The position numbers and the translations under genes were made by a program. The notes beneath the pieces are model-generated. The model made no database searches and was not told the DNA's origin. It worked only from the letters and a program-made list of their open reading frames with translations. From Bacteroidota bacterium (GTDB lineage: Bacteria; Bacteroidota; Ignavibacteria; Ignavibacteriales; Melioribacteraceae), in the NCBI GenBank assembly GCA_023381535.1, contig JAMCSN010000276.1:1-16085 (forward strand): 16,085 nt of DNA. Direction: 5' to 3'. This document shows, in pieces, positions 8,293 through 16,085 of the stretch. Position 1 is the first letter of the stretch, and the number at the start of each line of letters is the position of its first letter.

Positions 8293-9279
8293 ATGAAAAT
8301 CAGAAAATTAGGAGCGAAAGGTTTGGAAGTCTCGGCATTGGGTTTGGGATGCATGGGCATGTCGGATTTCTACGGATCTGCAGACGATTCCGAATCGATC
8401 AAAACAATTCACCGTGCGATAGAACTCGGAATTAATTTTTTAGACACTGCCGACATGTACGGTCCGTTCAAGAATGAAGAGCTCGTTGGCAAAGCAATAA
8501 AAGGGAAGCGCGACAAATTAAAAATTGCAACGAAGTTTGGAATAGTTAGAACAAACGATCCGAACGTTCGCGGCATCAACGGAAAACCGGAATATGTTAA
8601 AGCAGCATGCGATGCTTCTCTCAAACGGCTTGGCATAGATTACATCGATCTGTATTATCAGCACAGAGTTGATCCTGCCACACCGATTGAAGACACCGTC
8701 GGTGCAATGGCCGATTTAGTAAGGGCGGGGAAGGTTAGATTCATTGGTTTATCCGAAGCGGGACCAAAGACGATTAGAAGAGCGTCTCAAGTTCATCCGA
8801 TCACAGCATTGCAAACGGAATATTCTTTGTGGACGCGCGACCCGGAAGATGAAATTCTTTCAACCATCCGCGAACTTGGAATTGGTTTGGTTGCTTACAG
8901 TCCGCTTGGTAGAGGATTCCTTACGGGACGTTTTAAAACTGTAGATGATTTTGAACCGAACGATTACAGAAAATTTTCTCCACGATTTCAAGGCGACAAC
9001 TTTGCAAAAAATTTACAGCTCGTTGAAAAAGTAAAAGAGCTTGCGTCAAAAAGAGGAATTACGCCGGGACAGCTGGCGCTTGCGTGGGTGATGGCTCAAG
9101 GCAATGATATAGTCCCGATTCCGGGAACAACAAAAGCAAAACACCTTGATGAAAATATTTCTGCAGCGGAAATAAATTTATCGACGGACGAACTCGCGCA
9201 GATTGATTCTATTATGCCGAAAGGTTCCGTGAGCGGATTGAGATACCCCGAATCGATGATGAAATTGGTAAACGCGTAA
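8293..9279 (+). CDS. Aldo/keto reductase (YakC/AKR13-like, NADPH type)
   Basis: The 328-residue cytoplasmic (alpha/beta)8-barrel oxidoreductase reduces aldehydes or ketones with NADPH; the natural substrate cannot be told. The N-terminus [20 protein letters not shown] is typical of the family. The catalytic tetrad is complete: D51 and Y56 (FLDTADMYG), K81 (IATKFG) and H124 (YYQHRVD). The cofactor-binding segment is [13 protein letters not shown] (276-288). GMSDFYG (22-28) and [11 protein letters not shown] (202-212) resemble the AKR subgroup that includes YakC and plant perakine-reductase-like enzymes. The ATG follows AGAGGA at 4 nt spacing. The gene stands alone as a transcript, divergent from zwf and ended by a hairpin terminator. 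Linkage to an NADPH-producing operon is suggestive only. Confidence 0.93.
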   Translation: MKIRKLGAKGLEVSALGLGCMGMSDFYGSADDSESIKTIHRAIELGINFLDTADMYGPFKNEELVGKAIKGKRDKLKIATKFGIVRTNDPNVRGINGKPEYVKAACDASLKRLGIDYIDLYYQHRVDPATPIEDTVGAMADLVRAGKVRFIGLSEAGPKTIRRASQVHPITALQTEYSLWTRDPEDEILSTIRELGIGLVAYSPLGRGFLTGRFKTVDDFEPNDYRKFSPRFQGDNFAKNLQLVEKVKELASKRGITPGQLALAWVMAQGNDIVPIPGTTKAKHLDENISAAEINLSTDELAQIDSIMPKGSVSGLRYPESMMKLVNA

Positions 9280-9292
9280 CGGTTTTATTTTT

Positions 9293-9330
9293 GCGGGCGC
9301 TGATAGATTTAAAAGTGCCCGCTTAATTTT
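9293..9330 (+). terminator. Intrinsic terminator of the aldo/keto reductase gene
   Basis: GCGGGCGCT (9293-9301) pairs with AGTGCCCGC (9314-9322) over 9 bp with one G.T pair and a 12-nt loop. TTAATTTTT follows. It starts 14 bp after the reductase stop codon. On the minus strand the stem is followed by an A-run rather than a U-run, so it should serve the plus-strand gene. Confidence 0.75.
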
Positions 9331-9366
9331 TCAACTCCATAAAATTCACCGGCAGATTCACAACAA

Positions 9367-12300
9367 TTATTCTAGCTTAAACTCGATTGTTTTATTCAAG
9401 TATTTTGATTCACTTTTCTCAAATTGAACTTCTACATTCTCAACTTTGCTGTCACGATAAACTTCAAACGAATGAGCTGTGCCGCTTAAACCTTGAACGT
9501 TAACTGAATAAATATTTCCTTCAAGTTTGTCAGATATAATTCTGAAGCCTTGCGACTTATCATTCGGCTTTGGCAAAATCACATCCGGTAAAACTGAGAT
9601 TCCTAATTTGTGATGCACAATTATTTCCGCCGATTTCTCAAGCGTGAACTGAATATTAATAACCGAACGTTCCAATTTCTCAAAGTTTACCGGTTTGCCG
9701 TTCAGCGAGACATTTTTGAATTCAGTTCCAAGAGGAAATGCCGGTGAAAATTTTATTTTGAGCGGACAACTTTTGTCTGCTGTGAAATTGTAAACCGTTT
9801 TCGCGCCGTTGCGTTTCATTGTCATGTCAACATTCTGAGAGCCGATTTTAATTCTTTCTACTTTTACCGAATTCCAATTTGCGGGAAAGCGCGGCGCAAG
9901 TTCCAGTTTATGATTGAGCGCATCAACTTTAAAACCCAGCATTCCTTCAATTGCCGGCTGCAGCACCATCGTTTCACTCCAGCATTGATGCGGGCAAACT
10001 CCCGATGGCTTGTATTCTGCGCCGTTCAAAACTTCTTCAACGAAACCAAGCTCCCAATTTTTATAAACCAGAAGATTATCCATCACATGAGTGAAACCTT
10101 GAACATCATTTCCGTATTCGAATTCTGCAAGCGCCGACCAGCCGGTGAACAATGGCCAAACACTGCCGGTATGGTATCCGCGCGGATTAAAAATGGGGCT
10201 GTCCTCGCGCAGAATTCGCACGCCCCAATCGGACGAGAAATAATTTTCCGCATACGCATCAATTACCTCTTTTGCTTTCGTGCTGTCGAGCATATCAAAA
10301 TAAACCGGGACGGCAGCGAGAACCGTTTTCTCCGGATTGAATTTTCCATTCTTCAACTTCGAGAAATTTAAAAAGTTAGTCTGTGTATTCCAGAAATCGG
10401 TATCGATTATTTTTTTTACTGTTTCAAATTCGGCATTGTACTTTTTAGATTCTTCAGCCAATCCAATTTCTTTAGTCATGTAACCGGCTTCCCGCAGAGC
10501 GGAAGCCCAACACGCGGCGAGATAAACTTCCGTGTGTGCTGTGTATAATCCGCCGCCTTCGACCCAGCCGTGCCCGACATTTGTATTCTCTATCAAATGA
10601 TCGCCGTCGGTATCAGTTGAATAACAAAAATCGATTGCGCGTTTGATGTGCGACCAATTTTCTTTTATGAACTTTGCGTCGCCGGTGTGATGCAAATATT
10701 CTCCGGCAAGAATTATGTAGAGAGGTGTAGAATCTGCTGCATCGTAGTGTACTGCGCCGGAAGTTGTTAACTCATGAAATATTTTTCCACTTAAGTCTTG
10801 GTAGCGATTAAAAAATTCCAGCATGGATTTCACTTTGCCGAAATCGCCGTAATCGAGTAGCGCGAGACCGCTCCAAACTCCGTCACGGCCAAAGTACCAC
10901 GCATATCCCGGGCGACCGTTCACCTTGTGCCCGCCGTCCCAACCACTTGCTGTTGTCGAGTATCCGGCGACGAGCGATTTTCCAACTCCGGGAGTGTTAA
11001 CAAAAAAGCGGTTGGTGCCGATGAGCGCCCACTTATAACCTTCGTTAAAATTTTTATCCTGGGTTGTAATCATCAATGAATGATCCAGGAAATCGTATGT
11101 ATTTTTTTTAGCCTCAGTGAAAATTTTTTCCGGATTTTCTATGGTGTTGTTAAACACGGTCTTGGTTTTCTCGACGCCTTCATTCGTTGCCGCAATTACA
11201 AAATCGAGATTGTCGTTAGCATTCAAATCATATTGAGCAAGCGCGCAGACAAAAAATTTATCAGTTGATTTACCTTTGAATGTCGAGCCAATTTTTTCAA
11301 AATCATAAAAATGGCCGATCGATTGCTGCGACGGTTTTTTGTTTGCGCCAGTTTCAACGCAGAAGTCCCCGCTTTCATCTTTAATCATAAACGAGTTTGT
11401 GCTGGCATCCCATGCGTAATAAATTGAACCGAGAGCGTTTTCCGAATAGGGCCACATGAAGCGCATGTTGCTTTTGAATTTCAGGACAAGTTTTGCACGA
11501 ACCATTCCGCGATATTCGTAATGAACAATTGCAACCGGCTTAGTCGCTGATGTCGTTATAATTTCCGTAAGATCAGCATCACTGAACTTGTAAATCCGCG
11601 TGAATGAAGCCGGACGAACTTCAATTTTCGACGGCTGATTTTTTAGCCAGTGAACAGAATCGTTTGACGAGAATTGAATGCCGGCTTCATAATCCCGAAG
11701 CGCCATAAACGGATGCGCCCAAATTTCATCAATACCGCCTTTCTCTTTGCCCATCACCAGCATTCGCTCACCGGCAACATCCCAATAGTTCTCAGTTGCC
11801 AACGGATTTTCAAGCGTCATCGAATCCGTATTTCTTATCCATTGTTTTGAAGGAGAGGGTTGGCGAGTGTTGAGTGTAGAACGTAGAATGTTAAAAGGAA
11901 GAACTTTTTGCAGCGTGTAATTCCAATAATATCTTTTTTGCTTATCAAATTTTCCGGCAAGATAATTCAAACAATTTTTTGTGAACAGTTCGAGATGCGC
12001 ACGGTTATTGTTTTCAATTCCATAATAAGTGTAAGCGCCGCAAGCCAAAACTTTTCCTTTGCCGATTTTATATTCCACCACAAGTTTGGAATCTTCTTTC
12101 AAGGTTATGTAAGCCCAGTCAACTGCAACAACATTTCCATTTTGCGGAACAGAACTGCCGAAGAATCCAACTTGCCGCGTTTTCATGTCTTTCGTTGGAT
12201 TGAAAATGTACGCGCCACCGTTTAGCCCATTAAAAATTGGATGCGAACGGAAAGAATGGAGACCAAGTTTTCTTCCGTAACCGTCGTCAATTGCATCTGC

Positions 12301-12699
12301 GTAGCTTACTTGTGGTTTAACTTTCTCAAATCCAAGCGCATTCAGGTATTTTATTGCATCGAGAGTTAGGAAAAGTCTGCCGCCATTCTCTACATAGCTT
12401 TGCAATGCGCGGACAAACTTTTCATTCGTTTCTTGATTTGATAATTCAGATGAATCTGGACGATGAATCCAAAGAATTGAGAACCGTTGAGCTGAAAGTT
12501 GAGAATTAAGAACGTCATCATAGTTGACCGTACTGACGGAGAAATCGGTTTGATTCTTTAAAAATTGGTAAGCTGCTTTGACCTCGCCGTTTCTTGTTAT
12601 ACCGCCATCAATGTTCAAAAATCCAATTTTGATCTGCGCATGAATCGGAATAATTGTGATTAACAAAACGGAGATTGTGAATAGGAGTTTCTTAAGCAT
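9367..12699 (-). CDS. Secreted six-hairpin glycosidase (amylo-alpha-1,6-glucosidase/GDE-like) with N-terminal amidotransferase-like domain
   Basis: The 1110-residue protein has a Sec signal peptide (1-21, cleavage near IHA|Q) and no lipobox. Residues 23-250 look like a non-catalytic class-I-glutamine-amidotransferase/ThuA-like domain. ENGGRLFLTLDA (104-115) and SHPIFNGL (152-159) fit that fold, but no cysteine sits at the nucleophile elbow. A beta-rich region (about 290-520) precedes an (alpha/alpha)6 barrel (about 550-925). The barrel holds WYFGRDGVWSGLAL (601-614), YDAADSTPLYI (652-662), GHGWVEGGG (709-717), GYHTGSVWPLFTGW (841-854) and HQCWSETM (904-911). E714 and E909 are possible acid/base residues, by inference. 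Beta-domains follow to the end. The motifs suggest glycogen-debranching-like or GH63-like enzymes cleaving an alpha-glucan or related glycan outside the cytoplasm. The start is supported by GAGGAG (12707-12712). It is probably a single-gene transcript; the exact GH family and substrate are unsure. Confidence 0.75.
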   Translation of the reverse strand: MLKKLLFTISVLLITIIPIHAQIKIGFLNIDGGITRNGEVKAAYQFLKNQTDFSVSTVNYDDVLNSQLSAQRFSILWIHRPDSSELSNQETNEKFVRALQSYVENGGRLFLTLDAIKYLNALGFEKVKPQVSYADAIDDGYGRKLGLHSFRSHPIFNGLNGGAYIFNPTKDMKTRQVGFFGSSVPQNGNVVAVDWAYITLKEDSKLVVEYKIGKGKVLACGAYTYYGIENNNRAHLELFTKNCLNYLAGKFDKQKRYYWNYTLQKVLPFNILRSTLNTRQPSPSKQWIRNTDSMTLENPLATENYWDVAGERMLVMGKEKGGIDEIWAHPFMALRDYEAGIQFSSNDSVHWLKNQPSKIEVRPASFTRIYKFSDADLTEIITTSATKPVAIVHYEYRGMVRAKLVLKFKSNMRFMWPYSENALGSIYYAWDASTNSFMIKDESGDFCVETGANKKPSQQSIGHFYDFEKIGSTFKGKSTDKFFVCALAQYDLNANDNLDFVIAATNEGVEKTKTVFNNTIENPEKIFTEAKKNTYDFLDHSLMITTQDKNFNEGYKWALIGTNRFFVNTPGVGKSLVAGYSTTASGWDGGHKVNGRPGYAWYFGRDGVWSGLALLDYGDFGKVKSMLEFFNRYQDLSGKIFHELTTSGAVHYDAADSTPLYIILAGEYLHHTGDAKFIKENWSHIKRAIDFCYSTDTDGDHLIENTNVGHGWVEGGGLYTAHTEVYLAACWASALREAGYMTKEIGLAEESKKYNAEFETVKKIIDTDFWNTQTNFLNFSKLKNGKFNPEKTVLAAVPVYFDMLDSTKAKEVIDAYAENYFSSDWGVRILREDSPIFNPRGYHTGSVWPLFTGWSALAEFEYGNDVQGFTHVMDNLLVYKNWELGFVEEVLNGAEYKPSGVCPHQCWSETMVLQPAIEGMLGFKVDALNHKLELAPRFPANWNSVKVERIKIGSQNVDMTMKRNGAKTVYNFTADKSCPLKIKFSPAFPLGTEFKNVSLNGKPVNFEKLERSVINIQFTLEKSAEIIVHHKLGISVLPDVILPKPNDKSQGFRIISDKLEGNIYSVNVQGLSGTAHSFEVYRDSKVENVEVQFEKSESKYLNKTIEFKLE

Positions 12700-12733
12700 G
12701 AAATTACTCCTCGCTTTCGGCGGAAATGTTAAT

Positions 12734-12766
12734 CAAAATTTGTGAATCTAAAGGAGAATTTCCAAA
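12734..12766 (-). promoter_or_regulatory. Candidate Bacteroidota-type promoter of the glycosidase gene
   Basis: Read on the minus strand, TTTG (12766-12763) is followed after 21 bp by AAATTTTG (12741-12734). This differs at one base from the TAnnTTTG -7 element known in Bacteroidota. The expected start of transcription would leave a leader of about 30 nt before the ATG at 12699. It lies between the upstream gene's terminator and the start codon, the expected place. In AT-rich DNA such matches occur by chance. Confidence 0.3.
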
Positions 12767-12779
12767 TGAAAAGAACTAG

Positions 12780-12808
12780 AAAAAAAATCCCCTCCGGAGA
12801 GGGGATTT
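12780..12808 (-). terminator. Strong intrinsic terminator of the S9 peptidase gene
   Basis: A perfect 10-bp stem, AAATCCCCTC (12785-12794) with GAGGGGATTT (12799-12808), has a 4-nt loop. On the minus strand it is followed by a run of U encoded by the A-run at 12780-12787. It begins about 18 bp after the peptidase stop codon, so the peptidase and the downstream glycosidase are separate transcription units. Confidence 0.9.
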
Positions 12809-12826
12809 GATTGCAACCCTAAGTTA

Positions 12827-15118
12827 TTATTTTCCGCCAGCGGGAAGATTCTTTTCCAAATAAGTTGTCAGCAGTGTGTATAAGTGCAACCTGGTTCCCG
12901 GACCCTCATAAATTCCGTGCGATCGGTTTGGATAAGCCATCATTGAAAACTGTTTGTTGTTTTTTACCAGTTCATTTATCAAGCGCTCGGTATTCTGATA
13001 ATGAACATTATCGTCGCCGGTTCCATGCACAACAAGCAAATTTCCTTTGAGTTGATGAGCATAAGTAATAGCCGCACTTTCTTTGTATCCTTCTGCATTA
13101 GTTGACGGTAATCCCATGTAACGTTCCGAATAAATTGTGTCGTATAAACGTTCATCGGTTACCGGCGCCACAGCCATTCCCGTAGCAAAAATATCCGGAT
13201 AGCGGAACATCATGTTCAGCGTAGAAACGGCGCCGCCGCTCCAGCCCCACACTCCGATTCTTGCTGCATCAATAAAATTATATTTTTTTATCAGTGCCAA
13301 CATTGCATCGGATTGATCCTTTGCCGAAAGGGTGCCAACGTTACCGTAAACAAATTTTCTGAACTCGCGTCCTCTTGGCGCGGGCGTTCCTCTGTTATCA
13401 ACGCTGATGACAATGTAACCTTGCTGAGCCAACATTAAATACCACAAATATTGATTGCCGCTCCAACGATCTACAACAGTTTGCGCAGCCGGTTCGCCGT
13501 ACAAATAATAAAGCACCGGATATTTTTTTGAAGGATTGAATCCGCCTGTGGCAGATGGCGGTTTAATCATCCAGCCATCTAGCGAAACTCCGTTACCGAT
13601 ATCGATCTTGAAAAATTCAGTGGGCAGCCGTTTGAGAGCGTTTATTTTTTCGAACAAAGATTTATTTTCAACCAACTTCCTTACGACTTTATGATCGGGG
13701 AGTGTTACCAAATCAATTACCGGCGGATTGTCGGAGGTTGAAAATGTGTGAATAGCATATTTAGCGCCTTCGGAAATTTGATAGCTGTGCGTTCCAACTT
13801 CATCAGCCGGACTGATTCTTTCGATCTTTCCTTTGCCGTCTAAAGAAACTCTGTATAGATATCTTTGCGTTGCGTTATCCGGCGACGCGATGTAATAAAT
13901 CCATCCCTCATCAAAATCTATTTTTGCGATTTCGATGACATCAAAATTACCTGGCGTAATTAATTTTACATCTTTGCCGTCGCGTGAAACCGTATAGATG
14001 TGACGCCATCCGTCGCGTTCGCTGACCCACGTAAATTCTTTTCCTTCGTTGAACCAATGCATATCGTCAACAACATCAACCCAGGCTTTATCGGTATCGG
14101 TAAGAATAGATTTTACATCTCCCGATTTTATATCGCAGAGCATAACTTGAAGTGTGTCTTGCAATCTATTCAAATGCTGAATTGAAATTTCATCCGGGCT
14201 TTCAGCCCAATCCATTCTTGCGATGTAATTGTTGCGCGGATCACCGGGAACTTTCATCCAAACGGTTTGTCCGCCATCGGCACTAACCACACCGACTTTG
14301 CATGCGGAGTTTGTAGTTCCAACTTTAGGATATTGAACCGGTTTAACGAATGAGTAGAGAGAATCGGTATTGTCGATCAAAAGAAAATCTTTCACTCCCG
14401 ATGCATCTAGCTGCCAGTAAGCAATGTGCTTGCTGTCGGGGCTCCAGCGGAATCCATCTCGGTCATCGAGTTCTTCTTCATAGACCCAATCGAATGTCCC
14501 GTTAATGGTCGTTGTTGAACCGTCGAATGTTAGTTGTGTGATTTTTCCATCCGATAAGTTTTCGGCATAAAGATTATGTTCGCTTACATACCCTACCATT
14601 TTGTTGTCAGGAGAAAACTTTGCGAACATCAGCGTGGAAGGTTTTGCATTACCGCCAAGCTTTAGAAGTTTATGTGTGTTGAGATTCAAAATATAATAAT
14701 CTCCGCGAGTGTTGTAACGCCAAACGCGTGCTGTATTTGTAAATATCAAAAGCATTGTTTTATCCGGCGACCACTCATAACAACTGACCGGTGATCTTCC
14801 GTCATCTATGATTGATAACGGTTCTTTTGAACCTCCCGGAATTAGAAGTGAGCTTGGTACTAATATTTTTCTTTTGCCGGTTTCGGTTTCATACTTTACG
14901 ATATCCGTTCCGCCGAGAGAATCTTTCGATTCCTCCAGAGTTGTATAACTTTTCCCGTTATCAATAAACCGTACCGGACCGAATCTCTCTCCTGAAAATT
15001 CATGGCTATTAAAAAGCCGGTTCAAGTTCAGAATGGATTTATCCTCGGTTTGCGCTACCAGCGGTTGGAAATAGAGGAGAATTAGAATGGAAATAAAAAA
15101 CTGTTTAAGTGGTTTCAT
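12827..15118 (-). CDS. S9B-family dipeptidyl peptidase IV-like serine peptidase, secreted
   Basis: The 763-residue exported prolyl-oligopeptidase-family enzyme is expected to remove N-terminal dipeptides, typically X-Pro. The signal peptide is 1-22 (cleavage near LVA|Q). The beta-propeller spans about 30-490 and carries DWVYEEEL (210-217). The glutamates of that motif bind the substrate amino terminus in dipeptidyl peptidase IV. The alpha/beta-hydrolase domain follows (about 500-763). The nucleophile is S627 in GWSGGA (625-630), the acid is in GTGDDNVHYQN (699-709), and the histidine is H734 in RSHG. YGEP (540-543) matches the oxyanion-tyrosine region. The tyrosine that follows the serine in human DPP4 (GWSYGG) is glycine here, as in many bacterial S9B enzymes. 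The start has TGAAGG upstream. The gene is followed by a strong terminator. The family call is firm; the precise peptide preference is inferred. Confidence 0.93.
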   Translation of the reverse strand: MKPLKQFFISILILLYFQPLVAQTEDKSILNLNRLFNSHEFSGERFGPVRFIDNGKSYTTLEESKDSLGGTDIVKYETETGKRKILVPSSLLIPGGSKEPLSIIDDGRSPVSCYEWSPDKTMLLIFTNTARVWRYNTRGDYYILNLNTHKLLKLGGNAKPSTLMFAKFSPDNKMVGYVSEHNLYAENLSDGKITQLTFDGSTTTINGTFDWVYEEELDDRDGFRWSPDSKHIAYWQLDASGVKDFLLIDNTDSLYSFVKPVQYPKVGTTNSACKVGVVSADGGQTVWMKVPGDPRNNYIARMDWAESPDEISIQHLNRLQDTLQVMLCDIKSGDVKSILTDTDKAWVDVVDDMHWFNEGKEFTWVSERDGWRHIYTVSRDGKDVKLITPGNFDVIEIAKIDFDEGWIYYIASPDNATQRYLYRVSLDGKGKIERISPADEVGTHSYQISEGAKYAIHTFSTSDNPPVIDLVTLPDHKVVRKLVENKSLFEKINALKRLPTEFFKIDIGNGVSLDGWMIKPPSATGGFNPSKKYPVLYYLYGEPAAQTVVDRWSGNQYLWYLMLAQQGYIVISVDNRGTPAPRGREFRKFVYGNVGTLSAKDQSDAMLALIKKYNFIDAARIGVWGWSGGAVSTLNMMFRYPDIFATGMAVAPVTDERLYDTIYSERYMGLPSTNAEGYKESAAITYAHQLKGNLLVVHGTGDDNVHYQNTERLINELVKNNKQFSMMAYPNRSHGIYEGPGTRLHLYTLLTTYLEKNLPAGGK

Positions 15119-15141
15119 AATATGCCTTCAGCTTTTTGTTT

Positions 15142-15171
15142 GAAAAATACTCGCCGATTTAGACGGAGCAA
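15142..15171 (-). promoter_or_regulatory. Candidate Bacteroidota-type promoter of the S9 peptidase gene
   Basis: On the minus strand, TTG (15171-15169) precedes TATTTTTC (15149-15142) by 19 bp. This is one base off the TAnnTTTG -7 element. The predicted transcript would have a leader of roughly 20 nt before the ATG at 15118. The 124-bp spacer to the upstream metallo-hydrolase gene leaves room for an independent promoter. The call rests on a short motif match only. Confidence 0.3.
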
Positions 15172-15242
15172 GAATTCATCTGTTTCTTTAGTTGGAACAA
15201 AATATCAATTTTCTTTGGAATTAATGCAACGAAAAAAACTTT

Positions 15243-15992
15243 TCAGTTGGAAACTGCAAATGCAAAGTCGGCTGTAGAACCGGAATGCGAACTGAAGATG
15301 TATTTAATTCCTTTTAACTTGGAAACCCTTGCAATTGAACGTTTCATTTTCTCAATATCCATCACAAGAAACCTTCTGTTGGGCAGTGCAATCTTTCCAT
15401 TTTTGATTCTGAACGCATCACCGGAGAATAAATATTTACCATCAATAATGAATCCCATCGATCCCAAAGTATGGCCTGGGAGAGCAACGCATTTTACTTT
15501 TTTATTGTCAATGATTAATGAATCGTTATCGTTAACCAATGTATAATTCTTAAAATAATTTGAATTCTTTATGAAAGGAAGAAAACTAAATCGTGGAGTT
15601 TTATTTTCAATCATTTCATTTTCTTCTTTTGGGAAATAGATTTTGGCTTTGTAAAACAATTCGCCAACGTTTTGGTGATCCGGGTCTGAATGAGTAATCA
15701 AAACGGCTTTCACATCTTCCGGCTTAATACGATTATACTCAAAACCTCTTTTGACAATGGCTTTATCAAATCCAGTATCGATGGCGATGTATCCATTATT
15801 TGTTCTAACAAGGTACATCGTTGAAATTAAGTCGTTGATTACAATAACGTCTTTTGTCAATCGTACCGTAAGTTCTTCATTGTAGTGATAGTACAGGTAA
15901 TAAACCACACCGTAAACTGCGAATGCAAGAAGGAGAACTGAAACCAAGCCGAATACAATCTTTGAAATTAGCTTCTTGGGTTTATTACTCAT
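15243..15992 (-). CDS. Membrane-anchored metallo-beta-lactamase-fold hydrolase
   Basis: The 249-residue protein starts with a basic N-terminus and one transmembrane helix (about 11-34), so the catalytic domain is probably held on the outer face of the inner membrane. MBL-fold elements run in order. IDTGFD (71-76) is the first aspartate motif. THSDPDHQNVG (100-110) is the metal-binding motif. PGHTLGSMG (172-180), FSGDAF (189-194) and SSHSGS (234-239) follow. The canonical HxHxDH reads HSDPDH (101-106), with Asp103 at the second histidine; the other ligands (H101, D105, H106, H174, D192, H236) are present. The overall pattern is glyoxalase-II/lactonase-like rather than a clinical beta-lactamase, but the substrate is unknown. 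The ATG overlaps the stop of an upstream minus-strand frame (ATGA), and AAAGGA lies about 11 nt upstream, so translation may be coupled. Confidence 0.85.
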   Translation of the reverse strand: MSNKPKKLISKIVFGLVSVLLLAFAVYGVVYYLYYHYNEELTVRLTKDVIVINDLISTMYLVRTNNGYIAIDTGFDKAIVKRGFEYNRIKPEDVKAVLITHSDPDHQNVGELFYKAKIYFPKEENEMIENKTPRFSFLPFIKNSNYFKNYTLVNDNDSLIIDNKKVKCVALPGHTLGSMGFIIDGKYLFSGDAFRIKNGKIALPNRRFLVMDIEKMKRSIARVSKLKGIKYIFSSHSGSTADFAFAVSN

Positions 15993-16085
15993 TTCAACTT
16001 AGGTCCTTTTAAGAACTGCCTTTTGTCGGGCAACAAAAAGATTTTTTTAAATATTTCAAGTACTGCAATTCCGATGAGCGGCGCG
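15989..16085 (-). CDS. Partial CDS, C-terminal 31 residues of an unidentified protein running off the right edge
   Basis: A minus-strand frame is open from the window edge to a TGA at 15991-15989, whose TG is shared with the metallo-hydrolase ATG (an ATGA overlap). Its visible end starts with a hydrophobic stretch (APLIGIAVLEIF) and closes with a basic tail (KRQFLKGPKLK). This would suit the last membrane helix and cytoplasmic tail of a membrane protein. It is too short to name. A second minus-strand frame also stays open for about 25 codons here. I prefer this one because of the coupling overlap typical of operons and the plausible composition. Confidence 0.5.
   Translation of the reverse strand, partial: APLIGIAVLEIFKKIFLLPDKRQFLKGPKLK

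Noticed and set aside
9910..10371. A 153-codon plus-strand open frame
   Set aside because: It lies antisense inside the glycosidase gene, whose motifs and domain order are clear. Its translation shows no recognisable domain, so it is a shadow frame.
15119..15242. Possible terminator of the metallo-hydrolase gene
   Set aside because: On the minus strand only a 4-bp AACT/AGTT pairing precedes a short T-run. This is too weak to call.
16021..16049. Hairpin TTTTGT/ACAAAA followed by a T-run, resembling a plus-strand terminator
   Set aside because: The stem is only 6 bp and A/T-rich, no plus-strand gene precedes it, and it falls inside the partial minus-strand frame.
1..16085. tRNA, rRNA, CRISPR array, insertion sequence or prophage genes
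   Set aside because: No clover-leaf sequences, spaced direct repeats, transposase motifs or terminal inverted repeats were seen. The genes read as chromosomal.

Overview
This 16 kb window comes from an AT-leaning bacterial chromosome. It is most likely from the Bacteroidota/Chlorobi/Ignavibacteria side of the tree. The grounds are indirect: an EmrAB-TolC type export operon, a Bacteroidota-type S9B dipeptidyl peptidase, a phosphoglucose isomerase of the transaldolase-fusion type, and TTTG/TAnnTTTG-like promoter candidates. No rRNA or marker gene is present, so the placement is tentative. I see no insertion sequence, phage gene, CRISPR array or tRNA. Ten complete genes and one truncated gene fill almost all of the window, and no gene-free stretch exceeds 170 bp.

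Layout. (1) 19-3994, plus strand: a three-gene tripartite efflux operon, with an EmrA/HlyD-type periplasmic adaptor, an EmrB-type DHA2 (14-TM) MFS transporter and a TolC-type outer-membrane channel. Its promoter and any regulator lie left of the window. (2) 4048-8124, minus strand: a sugar-phosphate operon transcribed zwf, then pgl, then pgi. It makes NADPH from glucose 6-phosphate and interconverts glucose 6-phosphate and fructose 6-phosphate. A hairpin-forming 50 bp spacer separates it from the convergent tolC. (3) 8293-9279, plus strand: an NADPH-type aldo/keto reductase, divergent from zwf across 168 bp and closed by an intrinsic terminator. (4) 9367-12699, minus strand: a secreted 1110-residue six-hairpin glycosidase of the amylo-alpha-1,6-glucosidase type with a non-catalytic amidotransferase-like N-terminal domain. 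(5) 12827-15118, minus strand: a secreted S9B dipeptidyl-peptidase-IV-like serine protease, followed by a textbook terminator. (6) 15243-15992, minus strand: a membrane-anchored metallo-beta-lactamase-fold hydrolase. Its start codon overlaps (ATGA) the stop of a further minus-strand gene that runs off the right edge.

How they may fit together. The efflux operon is a self-contained inner-to-outer-membrane pump. The glycosidase and the peptidase act outside the cytoplasm on alpha-glucans and peptides. Glucose released from glucans would enter the zwf-pgl-pgi module after phosphorylation. The divergent reductase could be one consumer of the NADPH made there. These metabolic links are inference from neighbourhood only.

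The region reads as ordinary chromosomal housekeeping and catabolic DNA. I did not find a clearly new defence, mobile or regulatory system. The items most worth a second look are the domain architecture of the glycosidase, the stand-alone fusion-type PGI in a zwf operon without gnd, the metallo-hydrolase with an altered zinc motif coupled to an unseen upstream gene, and the small hairpin element at 4004-4042.
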